A stretch of 64,000 nucleotides of DNA from Nectonema munidae (Eukaryota > Nematomorpha > Nectonematoida > Nectonematidae). The notes below the pieces were generated by a model. It was not told where the DNA came from. It saw nothing but the letters and a program-made list of their open reading frames with translations, and did not search any database. Positions 9,552 through 20,707 of the stretch are shown piece by piece (within the stretch, counting starts at the first letter, position 1; each line of letters begins with the position of its first letter). Location of the stretch: positions 603,501 through 667,500 of the forward strand of contig JAUIRK010000157.1 in NCBI GenBank assembly GCA_030549495.1, written 5' to 3'. Made by a program: the position numbers and the translations under genes.

Positions 9552-11914
9552 TTAGGGATACAACTTTTTCTAACTTTACAACCCTGTGTTATTTTCTGAT
9601 GAACTTTTAAGTAATAACTACAAAAATAAAATTTTTATTGAAAAATTTGGAAAAAAGTTCACGCATGACTAAGCGCTTATTTTTAAAAGGGCAAAGTATA
9701 AAAGGTTATGTAAAAAATGCTCCAAAACATTTCAAAAAACATAGCATGATGCTGAAAAAAGATTTTATCTTACAATAAACATTTTAAATTGTTCAAAAGA
9801 AAAATAGTTCAATAAAGAACATCGTTAGAGGCGAGAAAGCGTAAGGACTTTTGTACAATTCCTGCATAACTTTAATTCCACGTTCGCAGCATTGATTACT
9901 TCTAGGAATGTTTAGAATAGATGGCTCTCGATTCCAATGATTTATCAAGCATTTTTGAGCTTTATCATAAAATTGTAAAGCATGGTATAATTCAGAATAA
10001 CTTTCTACCCTATAAGTTTGATCTCTGAACCAATAATTGGCCCAAATATTTGAAATAAATGTACAAATTGGTAACAAATCTTTTCTTGTTGATGGTAACA
10101 AAAAAATGCAAGGAGGACTAAAATAGCAATCTTGCTTTAGAAATATTTGGAATTTTTTGGAATTTTATACAAGGTACAATTTTTTTCCTTCATGAAATAT
10201 TCGAATGCATGTACTAAATGAAAAAAAATTCATGTCATCTCTCCAGCCACAAGATTCGCTAATTACATATGTGCCATTTTGGAAAGACTTTTGAAGACTC
10301 TCGTAATTTTTAATAAGTTCTTCAACGAAAAAATATTCAATATTAGGTTTTTTATTGGCTATCGGCAATTCTTTATCCATTACAAGTCTCAAAACTCGAT
10401 CCAAAACGTGGTGTTGACAGCTTAAGAACTGGGGCTTAGTTGCCCCTCTACTCAAAAACATTCTTTGTAGCTTAATGACCACTCCATTTTTTTCCTGGTA
10501 TTTACGCTTGTGGTATCTGCTAATATCATCAAAACTGAATTCCACAATTTAAACTCTTCTAATACATTTTGTATTCCATAAGCAATCGTTTCAGCTTTAC
10601 CATCATTTAACTCTATTGCAGCAAGCTTGATCTCTCGTTTTTCATTTGTCAGAATTATTGCTTGATAATCCTTGCCATCAATCATTTTTCCGTCGAAGTG
10701 TAAGCACCATTTGTGTTCCGATAAAGTTTTAATAAAGTACGATTTCAATTTATTAGTTTCTCTAAGTTTACTCTCTTAGCTCCCTTGTTGAGTGGGGACT
10801 GCAATATCGATACCACTTTCTTGCAATTGCTTACAAATTTTTGATGCTTTTCTGCTTGATATTTTTATTATGCCTGTTATTATCTTTCTCTTGATCGAAA
10901 TATTTTGCATTGTCTGAAAGTTTTTCTTTAATAAAGTTTTTATTTTTTTTTATTTTCTACTGCTAATACTTTATGTGAAACACTTTCAAAGTTTTTTTTC
11001 TTTTTGATGGGTGAATCGTTTGAATACTTGCACTTTTTTTGGTTGAATAACCAATCGTCCCAATGCTTTGAAGTTGAAGATCATAAAGCTTTTTGTCATT
11101 CATTTTAAGCCATATTCCATTGATTTTTGTGATGTCAAAAATGTTGTTAATAGGTTCAAAGTTCTTTTTCTTTCTACACTTTTCATACAGATTGATAACT
11201 TGTTGAACTTTGGTTTGTACGGCTTGCCTTGTAATAGTTGGAAAATTTAACGTTTGTATCCAAAGTAGTATAACTTGATCAGTTATTATTTTGATTCTTT
11301 CTAGTCTTCCTTTATTTGCAGATGAAAGTGTTTGAAAACGTCCAATAATTTGTTTTTTTAATGGCATTCTTGTCTTTTCTGCTAACGAAGATTCTTCAAT
11401 GGCAACATTTCCTCTTTTTAGATGACAATGATATCTTGTTAAATTATTTTCCCACTTTTTTTTTGTTTTTTTCAACAATATCCAAGCTTTGTTTAAATGA
11501 CATAATAAAAGGCTCTAAAAAATGAATTAAGATACTTATTATTTATAGATTACAAATAGACAATATATTTTTTTAATTTTAAGAATTTATAAAGAAAAAA
11601 TAGCGAAAAATCTAAATTTATTAATTTTATCTAAATTTGATTAGCAAACTTTTTTTTATAAATAAAACTACTATTCTGATATCAAAAAAATTTACGTATA
11701 TGATTGTTTTTATAAAATTAAATCGACTAAAAAGAAAAATTGTTCGCCATTTTTTGATTTGGAATAGTTAAAAAATTTAAAACAAGTTGTGCGTAAACTT
11801 TTTTTCAGTTATTAGTAAATTAATGTTAGATTTGAGTTATTTATATCAAAGTTCATTTAAATTTGATACAGGAACTTATTTTTTCAGAATATCACGAAAA
11901 AGTTGTATCCCTAA
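9552..11914 (-). mobile_element. TIR DNA transposon of an unfamiliar transposase family
   Basis: The ends are inverted repeats: TTAGGGATACAACTTTTTC at 9552-9570 and its exact reverse complement at 11896-11914. They bracket a - strand transposase-like gene in several frames. Outside the ends, GTGCG (left) and GTGTG (right) could be a 5-bp target duplication with one change; an 8-bp duplication does not fit. A solo end of the same family lies at 6250-6339. Length is 2363 bases. The element lies inside the longest STAG intron in antisense orientation. Confidence 0.7.
9793..11478 (-). pseudogene. Transposase-like gene of the 2.36-kb TIR element, broken
   Basis: Four - strand reading segments run in order: 11478-10963 (171 residues, Lys-rich, probably the DNA-binding or N-terminal part), 10748-10452, 10545-10165 and 10101-9793. 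Together they resemble a multicopy family of uncharacterised invertebrate proteins that I recall but cannot name. Candidate acidic catalytic residues are the D of HFDGKMIDGKDYQ, the D of MILADTTSVNT and the E of CCERGIKVMQEL. A QHHVLDRVLR segment and a GWRDDM motif lie between. The order D...D...(C/H motif)...E is compatible with an RNase H-fold transposase such as hAT or a relative. At least two frame changes separate the segments, so this copy is dead. Confidence 0.6.
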
Positions 11915-12414
11915 GTGTGTAGCCTACTATGCACTTCAACTAGCTTTGATTACCTGTTATATTTTGCCGTAATATAATACATAAAAATAGGACATATAGC
12001 AACCAGATAAACTAAACTAAAAATTGTTTCACCCTAAAAAGATGTGTTTGCCTTATGCTCACTTTTAGGTTCTCACGCTTGAATGTTGGAATATAAAGAA
12101 GTCGTTGTCAAATCTTCTAAGTATTTTTACATAAACAGTAGGAATATTCGTAATTGGTATCTATAAAAAAAATAGCATTACTAAAAAGGGTGAAAAATTT
12201 GTAAATATTTTTGTATTCAAATCATCAATATTAAAAACATTTTTTTCATCTACTTTACTACATCTAAAAGAATTAAAATGAGAGGAAAAAAATAAAATTT
12301 TCAATTTTGAAACTTGCAAAACATAATTTTTTCTAAAAAGATGTAGCTTTGACATTTTATTTTCAAAAATGAAAACATCCCCAATTCTTATAATTTTTCC
12401 CTTGTATTTTGTCT
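11915..12414. other. AT-rich filler between two transposons
   Basis: About 500 bases within the STAG intron with no motif, frame or repeat I recognise. Confidence 0.5.
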
Positions 12415-13260
12415 TTAACCCTCCTGATATGTTTAGGGTGTATTTGACCCGAAGCTTACTTTACACTTCTTTAAATTTTGTAAATTAACGTAAGTCAAAA
12501 TTGACTGATTTTTATTTTTTCTAGTCTTTTAACAAATTAATATTTAAAGTTTTTCAATATTATGAAATTTTTCAGCAAAAAATGGAAAAAAATAAAAAAT
12601 TTGCCATAACATCCATCCATCCATCTTGGAAATCGAGATAATAACAAATTATTTTGTGGCACCGTAGAATCTTGTTAATGACTATTAGTTGAATTTATAT
12701 ATTATACATTAATATGCATCATGGCACGTTGATAACTTTTGTTTTCGTTGATTTAGTATTACACCTTTCCAGCAATGACGTGCAACGGTCTTTTTACAGT
12801 GATACACGATTTTCTTAATTTGCATGTACGCTATCCATACCAAGCAACGCTCGCCTGGTAAAAGTGAAAATAATAATGTTCCTTTCGGCGTCCGAATTAT
12901 TCAGAGGTTCACTGATCTGATACTGAACCAAACTTATCTTGGAATTTGTTTTGCTGATTTCTTCTTCCCTTCATGTGCATTAGTTTCTGCTTATTATCTA
13001 AAAAATAAAGTATATATTGTAAGATGGCATGAAAATGTTCCTGTTACTGTGGTGTGAAACCTTTATACACACAAATCTCATTTTTATTACGAAAATGTTA
13101 GAAAAGATGGAAAGTATATTTTTATTGAATTTTCGCATGTAGTTGTCAAGGGCAGCAATGTAATTTTTGGAATCCAGGTAATGGACAGAGCTTAATCCTT
13201 TTATAACCCAAAAATAAAAGGAGAGATTTACGGCGATGTTATAGACCTTCAAAAAAGAAT
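12415..13260 (+). mobile_element. piggyBac-like remnant (intronic)
   Basis: Starts at TTAA (12415-12418) followed by CCCTCCTGATATG and, after GTGTATT, TGACCCG. This resembles the TTAACCCTCCTG...TGACCC ends of piggyBac elements known from fishes. Broken + strand coding from 12824 reads GVRIIQRFTDLIL, then FADFFFPSCALVSAYYLKN (piggyBac: xDNFFTSxxL...L). VRWHENVPVTVV follows (piggyBac: VxWxDxKxV). The family's DNF motif is changed to ADF here. The N-terminal third is missing between the TIR and 12824, so it is internally deleted. No matching right-hand TTAA end was found, and the right limit is approximate. Confidence 0.65.
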
Positions 13261-13607
13261 TAAAATGGGAAATTATTAGAAGAACAAGCTAAACTTATCT
13301 AAAGACAAAAATCTATAGAAACTTTGTACACTTAACATATTACCGCGTAAAATGGCTTAACAACATTTTTGATGAGCAATGATAAGTTTTAAAAATATTA
13401 ATTAATCTCTAAAAAGTGGTGCATGGATCTACCTCTCTTTCTATATATATCCTCCAGCTGATTAAAATATTTGAGGTCATAACTTTGTTGTTTTAATTTT
13501 TTTGAGATTTCATTATACTCTCTTAAAGGCTATGCAAATTTGTTTTTTAAGCGATTTTCTTAACAATGATCATAATATCAACTTTTTATTTTTTTTTTGA
13601 AAAATTG

Positions 13608-13738
13608 AGAAACTTTACTTTTGTTGGCTCCGGCATACGTTACCTCGAGTAAATTCAAAATGAAGTACATTCGAATAAAGTTCTGCCTTCTTTTTACTAA
13701 ATTACTAGGCGCCAACAAAAGTGAAATGTTTCAATTTT
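13608..13738. repeat. Inverted-repeat miniature element or fold-back
   Basis: AATTGAGAAACTTTACTTTTGTTGGC near 13605-13630 is mirrored by GCCAACAAAAGTGAAATGTTTCAATT near 13713-13738, with a few mismatches. The 80-base centre carries a motif (ACCTCGAGTAAATTCA to ATTCGAATAAAGTTCT) that recurs, diverged, near 14745-14800 and 5795-5850. Likely an old MITE-like repeat. Confidence 0.6.
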
Positions 13739-13924
13739 TCAATGAATATTTAAGGGTGACATTATAGTCATTGGTAACAAAATCGCTAAAAAACGATTGT
13801 GAGCCTTTATAGAACCTAAAATATAACTTTTAGCGATCATTAAAAATCTATTATATTTTATGAAATAAATTTGACCACTCTCTAGATCATTAAAAATCTT
13901 TTTTCTATTTCTTTTAAAAACAAG

Positions 13925-14540
13925 ATTTTAACCCGGTTGGCACCTCATTTTTATTATATCAAATCCAGCGCAAACTTTATTATAAAAAGGTATCAAATTA
14001 AAAGCACTGGATAATCTAGGAATATATATCTTCCAAAACCTTAAAAATTTGGACACAGGAGATAACCGTTAATATTTTTAGTCACTTTTTTCCGAACCCT
14101 CAAGACGATGAAGGCATCCAATAACCTCTCATAATTTTATTCACTATAATCAATTACACAACACTATCATTTACCTAGAATTTTCTGTGTATTCAATTTG
14201 ATACCTTTTTTAAGATTGTTCCATGTATGATTTGATATAATAACGAAAGGGAGGTAAGGGTGTAATGATCATTGTGATTTTGAATATTAATTCAATTGCA
14301 CACTACTACTAGTGTATAGCTAGACTTTCCAGTGTATTTAATTTTGGTTCTTTTTATTATAAGGTTTGCTCCCTCTTTGATTGGATATAATTTAAAATGG
14401 GGAGAAACGGGGTGAAAGTCAGTGTGTTTATGAATATTTATACAATATACCTAGATTTTGCTGCATATTTAATCAGCTACTTTTCTCTAGTTGCCCGGTG
14501 TTTCATTTTGAATAATAATAATACTAGGAAGACAACTTGG
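13925..14540. repeat. Cluster of decayed inverted and direct repeat units
   Basis: A unit built of ATTATATCAAAT..., an A-rich run, GGTATCAAATT and a (T/A)CTAGG block is seen near 13940-14025. It appears reversed near 14160-14260 and again, reversed and more diverged, near 14290-14410, with a possible fourth piece to 14530. The layout of one forward and two or three inverted units is consistent with multiple insertions of a small element or an expanding fold-back. Confidence 0.5.
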
Positions 14541-15040
14541 CAAAATTCCTTGTGTTTTTGAAAAAGGTTAGAAAAGCAATTTTTAATGATCTCTATGTTA
14601 TAGTTGTACTATAACGAAGTGTTAGAGTGTTAAAAAAGAATCATAGTATATTTTCTAATCTAACGATATTAAGAATAAGATTTTTTAGATAATGTCATTT
14701 TTAAAATATATTTGCAAAAACTTAAACTAGGCTCCTCCACCATTACCTGCAATAAATTAAACTTTAGTAGAATCGAATAAAGCTCTTTGCTAAATTGCTG
14801 GAGCTGTGTTTATTTTTTAAGAGATGAATTAAACCAAGCTGTAAAATAAATCAAAATGAAAAGGAGCAACTTAAGGTAAAAATACTATATATAAAATTTG
14901 CAAATATTACTCGCACTCTCAGTAATCCGCCGAAATTTCCTTTATTTCCGGATTTCCTCTTTTTGCAATTCCTACTCACCATCCCAAAAATGATTAACGG
15001 CCATTCATCATACGTTCTCTTTTGTCTTTTCATTTGCTAG

Positions 15041-15201
15041 TCGCATCTGAACTTCAGCAAAAGTCTTTAGCAACGATTTACGAAAATGATGATAAAATGG
15101 CTTTGGCAGACGCTGCAACTAATTTTGAAGATTTCCAGCATGGTGTTAAAATGTGTCAAAATCAATATCGCTCTACCCCTAATGCCATGAAAAACTTTCA
15201 T
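15041..15201 (+). CDS. STAG: Probable STAG C-terminal exon e
   Basis: A clean open exon after CATTTGCTAG at 15040. It begins with two bases, exactly complementing the single base left by exon d, so the join is in frame (Ile-Ala-Ser-Glu). It encodes about 53 residues including ASELQQKSLATIYEND, KMALADAATNFEDFQHGVK and NQYRSTPNAMKNFH. I do not recognise this as the conserved vertebrate STAG C-terminus. It is assigned by phase, strand and the lack of any other gene start. The donor is either CAT|GTGGTG (15201) or CATGTG|GTGATC (15204), both phase 0. It could instead belong to a different gene. Confidence 0.6.
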
Positions 15202-15260
15202 GTGGTGATCCTTTGGGTTTATTAATTGAGTTCTTTTAAATTTTTTATCTCTATTTTCAG

Positions 15261-15305
15261 GCATCTTCGTCGAAAGATACTTGTGACACTTCAAGTCTTG
15301 TTTGA
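15261..15305 (+). CDS. STAG: Probable STAG terminal exon f
   Basis: After CTATTTTCAG at 15260 a short phase-0 exon reads ASSSKDTCDTSSLV then TGA. The preceding intron would be only about 56-59 bases, and an AATAAA lies 39 bases after the stop. A Ser-rich acidic tail is typical of many C-termini. It is supported by splice signals and the polyadenylation signal, not by homology. Confidence 0.55.
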   Translation, partial: ASSSKDTCDTSSLV

Positions 15306-15343
15306 AAAATTTCGTCAACTTTTTTATATATTTCTATTCCGTA

Positions 15344-15349
15344 AATAAA
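15344..15349 (+). terminator. Polyadenylation signal AATAAA after the STAG stop codon
   Basis: AATAAA 39 bases past the TGA at 15303-15305, followed by T-rich DNA. It is the natural 3' end of the + strand gene. Confidence 0.6.
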
Positions 15350-16274
15350 ACTTGTATACTATCAAAGATTTTTTGCTTTAATCTTTTTTATATTTTTTCC
15401 TACACTAAATAAAAAAATATTCACTATCGCTATATTTTTTGGTTTTTATGAAACAATTTTTTTGCTTTTTTCTCTACTAATTTCCACTGTTCTTTTCGAA
15501 ATGCAGTATCTAACCAACCTTATTCAGGTCCCCTGGGTATTCAGTCCATAATGATTTATAGTGAAACAATAAAACTACCTAAATACGTGTTTTACCTTTA
15601 GTCTATACAAGCTCAACTTGAACATTTCCCTCGGGAGGAAGACCAAACAAGATACGTATAAACTTATACACAAAAAATGTTAACTATTGACCCATAATTT
15701 ATAATAAAAAAACAAATTACAATCTAAATATTAAACACATGACAAACTAATTCTAACTTACTTGTTAAGATATCTTCCATAGGAGAATGATAATTTTTTA
15801 TTAATTTTTTCTCCTTGAACCTAAAAATTTCTGGAAAAGTGTATTTAACTTAATTTCCTTTTAATTAGAAGCCATAAAACTAAAAAATATACAAATTAAA
15901 AGTAATATTAGTACGGTATACTATCACCTTATTTAAACTAATAAATTCAATTGCGTTAAGAATGTACTGTGATTGAATTTTTGGAAATGTAAATTTCTTT
16001 TTCAAAACTCGAAAAATAAAAAATGCCCAGATCCTATCTAATCCAACCAAAATTCACAAGTGTTCCACTTTGTTATTCACTGAGGAAAAAAGGTTCTCAC
16101 AGTAAATTCATTCTTACATTGCATCCACTTTTGCATCTCTCGCATTATAAGCAACATATATTAAAATTGATATTTAAATTGACTTTAAACTGAAAATATG
16201 AATCGGGTATTTGTGTGCATAAGTCATTATTTCTTTGTTATATTCCCCTTTTATTAATATTATAAATATTTTTC
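15350..16274. other. AT-rich intergenic DNA
   Basis: No exon, repeat or element recognised. Confidence 0.5.
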
Positions 16275-17430
16275 GTCGTGTTGTTTTTTAAATTTTTTAG
16301 ATTGCACATCGTCTTTAAAATAGCTCATACTCCTCCGACTAGGAAAAAAGGAAGGTAAACGAAGAAGGGCGAGTGTTTCAGAGAAATGGGAATTACAGTA
16401 TTTTTGCACAGAAATGAATGGAAAGGTACAAATGTGTTTAATTTGCATAACCACATTTGTACGCCGAAAGTTTACAACTTGAAAAGACATTATGAGACGA
16501 ACTATCTATCTTACGATAAATATTAAGGCCAAATGCGTGTTTCAAAGCTCAAGAAATTGAAAGTTAAGTTCACATGGCAACAGAACCTTTTTACAAAAAT
16601 TCAGAAAGAGTATATCGCTTCTGTTACTGCAAGTTGTGAACTCAGCCTAATGGTAGCGACAATCCTACACTGAAGGGGATTTTGTAAAACAATGTCTTGT
16701 GAAAACGGCCAAAATTGTCTGTCCAGAAAAAGCACATTTGTTTAAAGATATATCACTAACCAGGAACACTGTTGCTGAACGGATCGATGAAATGACAAGT
16801 GATTTGAAGAAACAGTTGAAAAGCAAATCATTAAAATTGATGAGACTGTTGATATTACTGATATAGCACAGCTTGCAATTTTCATGAGGGCCTGTGACAA
16901 CGAATTTAACATTTATCAAGAGCTGATCATTATGCATGACACTACAACAAGCCAAGCCATCTTTGAGAAAATCGAAAAAGTTTTGGAGGAGTATGATTTC
17001 AATTTAAAGCAGACTTGTATGCTTGTCTACAGATGGTGCAGCAAATATGATTGGCAGGCATAATGGTGTTGTTGCCAAGTTACAAGGAAAAATAAAGAAT
17101 TTACATCCAGATTTGTCGGTTACACATTTTCACTGTATTATTCATCAACAAAATCTGTGTTCAAAGATTTTAAAATTGGATCTTGTGCTTTGTTTGGTCA
17201 CAAACACAGTGAACTATATCAGAGGCCGTTCTCTCAACCACCGTCAATTCAACCAGTTATTGGAGGATACGGGTAATCATTTCACCGATATTCCATTCTT
17301 TGACATTCGCCCTTTTAAGTTTATAAGAAATCGAAAAAAATGGAGTTGTGAAAGTTTCTTGGGAAAATCAAATTTTGAGTACCGAATATTCCTTATAATT
17401 TTCTTTATTTTTTCCAGGCTTTTCTGACTA
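16275..17430 (+). pseudogene. hAT transposase (ZBED/GTF2IRD2-like), broken
   Basis: hAT elements move by a DDE transposase with an N-terminal BED zinc finger. Here a decayed BED finger is visible (CLICITTF, then LKRHYETNY in another frame; the usual final His is Tyr). LTRNTVAERIDEMTSDLKKQL follows, then an ITDIAQLAIF-like stretch. From 17023 the text STDGAANMIGRHNGVVAKL, THFHCIIHQQNLCSKILKL and NYIRGRSLNHRQF is characteristic of the GTF2IRD2/ZBED group (STDGAPAMTG...HCIIHQQNLC...NYIRGRGLNHRQF). Frameshifts and stops interrupt it before 17023, and the C-terminal dimerisation domain is missing after about 17430. Terminal repeats were not found. Confidence 0.8.
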
Positions 17431-18661
17431 AGGAAGCAGAAATAATTCTGACGAGGGGGTAAAGCAAATTTTGTGAAATTGATAGTTGCTATATATATTT
17501 TTATATTCAATATTAGGAATTTTTGGGTTTCTTTTCAAATGGGGCTTGATGCAATGACAATCATTCTCTATCTAAATACGCTCGGGAGCGCATCAAATTT
17601 GGAAATATAAAAGATTGAAGGAATCTAGGTCCAATTTGAGATAGCGGTTTTTTAGTGAGGATATATCTGAAAGTAAGCCGTGAAAAAATGTAGAATCAAA
17701 TTTAGTAAATGTCATTCTTAAAAATAGTTACTCGAACATTTTCTAAAATACTGAGATGATGCAACACGCCGGCAAAATTGTGCTGAATCCTATCTTTTTT
17801 TAACTTACACATTGCATTACCTAATTTAAAAGGAATTTTACCAGAAAGTAAATAAAAATATCGTGTTTTGATATTTTGACTTAGTTGCTTGGAGGATTGT
17901 TTTCAACAAAAGCATCATAATATATCATTCGTTGTAAAGAATTAAAACTAGCTTTAAACAACTCATTAGATTTAAAAATCCTCTCATCACAGAAGTCCTC
18001 CAATGAAGTATTATTGATTGCATGAAAACAGATTATATATGATTTAAAAAATCATACTTATAAAGGCATATATTCGTAACTATCATCTCTCGTTCTTTCA
18101 CTACTGCTAGAGATGACATATTCCGCAGTTTTGATATATTTTATATTTTCTCCAATAAAATTATTTAACCTATATTCAGATTTAAGAGAATCAAAGATTT
18201 GAAAAGATCGATATTTACTTACAACTTCTTTTATTTTTTATTTAAAATCCAAGAAGTAACTTTCTTTGTTAAAATGCAAAAAATTGAGATCTCAGCTGAA
18301 TTTTGTTCTATGTTAGTACAAATCCCTCAATGATATATGTGGCTGAGCCCTCTGTACGCGACATTGAGGAACATAAAGTCTGGCGTTCAAGTCATAGTCC
18401 AGGCAAATTATATTAGGAAATCATTTCTAAAAATACATTTTTGTCAGTGAATTTTTTAGAGAAAAAATTAAAATTTACCTCGGGGTATCCTCTGGTTAAA
18501 ATAGTCAAACGCTCTATTTAAAAGATAAATGTAGTCTTACTCAGAGGTTAGAACTCAAAAATATTACGATAAAGTTTTGTGGCATAGATTATTATCTAGA
18601 CCGTAAGAATAGTAATAAAATTGAATAAAAAAACTAGAACAAAAACTCAAAAAAATAAATA
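17431..18661. other. AT-rich intergenic DNA
   Basis: No reading frame or repeat recognised. A short stem can form around 18325-18365 (CCTCAATG...CATTGAGG); its significance is unknown. Confidence 0.45.
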
Positions 18662-18820
18662 TTGTTTTGTTTGTTTTTTGTTGAATTAAAAAAGGCTTGT
18701 AAGTTGTCGAAACTCGAAAGGTGGCACTTGGCTTATCATAAGAGTGGGGGCCTTGGGGATCAAACCCCCGACCTTCAACTTTTAAGCTGAGAGGGCAACA
18801 GGGACGGGGTCCTCGGGGTG
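18662..18820 (-). mobile_element. tRNA-derived SINE, copy 2
   Basis: Read on the - strand it has CCTCTCAGCTTAAAAGTTGA, then AGGTCGGGGGTTTGATCCCC and AAGGCCCCC. These match copy 1 at 3048-3250 with one A/C change in the centre and a changed box B. The body keeps TGCCACCTTTCGA and ACTTACAAGCC in place of the copy 1 sequences at the same distance. The tail is an A-rich AAAC-type repeat instead of AAC triplets. The two diverged copies define the family. Confidence 0.75.
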
Positions 18821-20707
18821 GATTCTCTAGTAATACATAAACTAACGACACTTTGATTTGTCTCTACAGCTATTACTGTTTATTTTATCTTCATTTACGG
18901 ATTAAATAGGATTCTTCTCTAAATAAAAGGCTAACTGAAGAGACAATTTTGAATACAAATTTGTCATCGGCTCTTAGTCTCTACGCCATTTTTCCTATAC
19001 TTTATATAGTTTCTAATTTTGTTCTTTATTCTATATGATTATTCCTTCCTAGCTCTATTTTCATTAGAACTTAATTTTTTTGCAATCTGTGTTCGAAAAA
19101 CATTTCTAGGGCACACAATTTACCCCATATCAAAGCTTTCCTATTAAAGAGAATTTTTTTGCTGCTCTTAGGCTTTTTATCAATATCTTATGTTGTATTA
19201 TGACGTGATAAGAACAGATATCACTCTAAGCCTGGGTATTTAAGCTTTTCAAAATCCACATTATCAAATTTTATTGACAGTGGCTATATTTTCATATCTT
19301 GCCATCCATCGTATCTACGGTAACTCTATCCGCTCTAAAATTCAGATTTTATATCGATATTAGTGAATTATAATCTTAGTTATCAAGATGAATATTCAGC
19401 GATTTTTCATATGCAAAGAAGTAGCTTCTTCTTCAAGGTCAAGATCTTTTTTGAATCACTCGACATTACAAGATAATACCAGCCTAAAGCTAAATGGAGT
19501 AGGCTAGAGCTTCCGTTCCGAATTTTATTTCTTCTCGAAAGACAACTACCATGACCATAAAAAAGTGACTTCTGCTCTGCATTTTATTACAAGAGATACT
19601 TTTAAATTTTTCTTTTGATCACGCGTTCTGATTTTATCGTTCTTTTAGCATCTTTCCTTCTCTCATACGCTCACCTTACATTTTTTACAATGTGCTTCAA
19701 CTGAGTGAGTCCAGAAATGAAAGCAGCATGATCTCTTTGGTATAAAATATATTTTGTTTAAAATTTGAATGGGTCTTTTCGTAAAATTTATCATCAATCC
19801 AATTTTTGATTGACATTTGCGATATTTATTAGAAAAATATGTATGTATAAGTGATATGTGATTATAAATTTATGAATAGGCATTATAACATCCTCATTTT
19901 TTACACACAATAATATTGATGATGACTTTCTTGAAGAGGTTCAGTAAGGGCTTGCATGTAAAACTTCACGTGTGAATTTAGTTACAAAACCTTTTTTTGG
20001 AAGGAACTTGCCAATTTGGTTTGTGAAGTCGAGAATATTTAAATTTCACAAAATAAACAATCTTCACCTCAAGTATACACTAATTTTACTCTTTGAGTTT
20101 CATCTTAATTTATTCAGGAAAAGTAACTTCCAGTTCAATTAGAGAGACATTAGTGGCACTGGAATTTAAGAAATTTGCCAAAAAACTTTCAGCGTTAGTT
20201 TTATTATTTGACTTATATGTCTTTTTTATGGAGGAAGAAAACTTGATCATCAATACAACAATTTAAAAAAAAATTTCAGCCCATGAATAAACCTATTCAT
20301 TTTCATGGAGTTTTAACTCCATTGATAAAAAAACTTCCTTTATATGTGGGTTGCATAAATTTTTGATATAAATATATTACATTCATTTGTGATTTTACTA
20401 TTCATTCCATGATGATCCTTTCTTGGTAGCTCTTTTTTTAATTTTAATTTCTTTAAACTGTGTGTGAAAAAATTTTTCAAGCATTTATTTTGAACAAATT
20501 TTTTCAGCTCTCAAAGCATTCTATCTATCATTTAGTCAAGATACATACCTCTTTAAAATTATTTCTTTTGATTACACGTTCTCTTTTCAATTAATTTTCA
20601 GATTTGTTTGTTTTTTTATATAAATATTTCATACTCAACATGATTTAAGAAAATATTATAAGCCAAAATATAAAAAAAAAATTTTATTATAACGATTTTT
20701 TTTAAAA
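18821..20707. other. AT-rich intergenic DNA with faint dispersed repeats
   Basis: No gene seen. Weak echoes of one segment recur: TTTTGATCACGCGTTCT near 19614 and TTTTGATTACACGTTCT near 20567, plus similar 100-base surroundings near 19020-19120 and 20390-20480. These suggest an old long repeat. Confidence 0.4.

Larger units (their letters stand above)
8301..15040 (+). other. 6.7-kb STAG intron loaded with transposon remains
   Basis: Intron between exons d and e, with a GTAAGT donor and a CATTTGCTAG acceptor. It carries, in order, a LINE 3' end (8510-9525), a TIR transposon on the opposite strand (9552-11914), a piggyBac remnant (12415-13260) and a cluster of decayed inverted and direct repeats (13608-14830). 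It is six or more times longer than the other introns seen. Confidence 0.7.
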
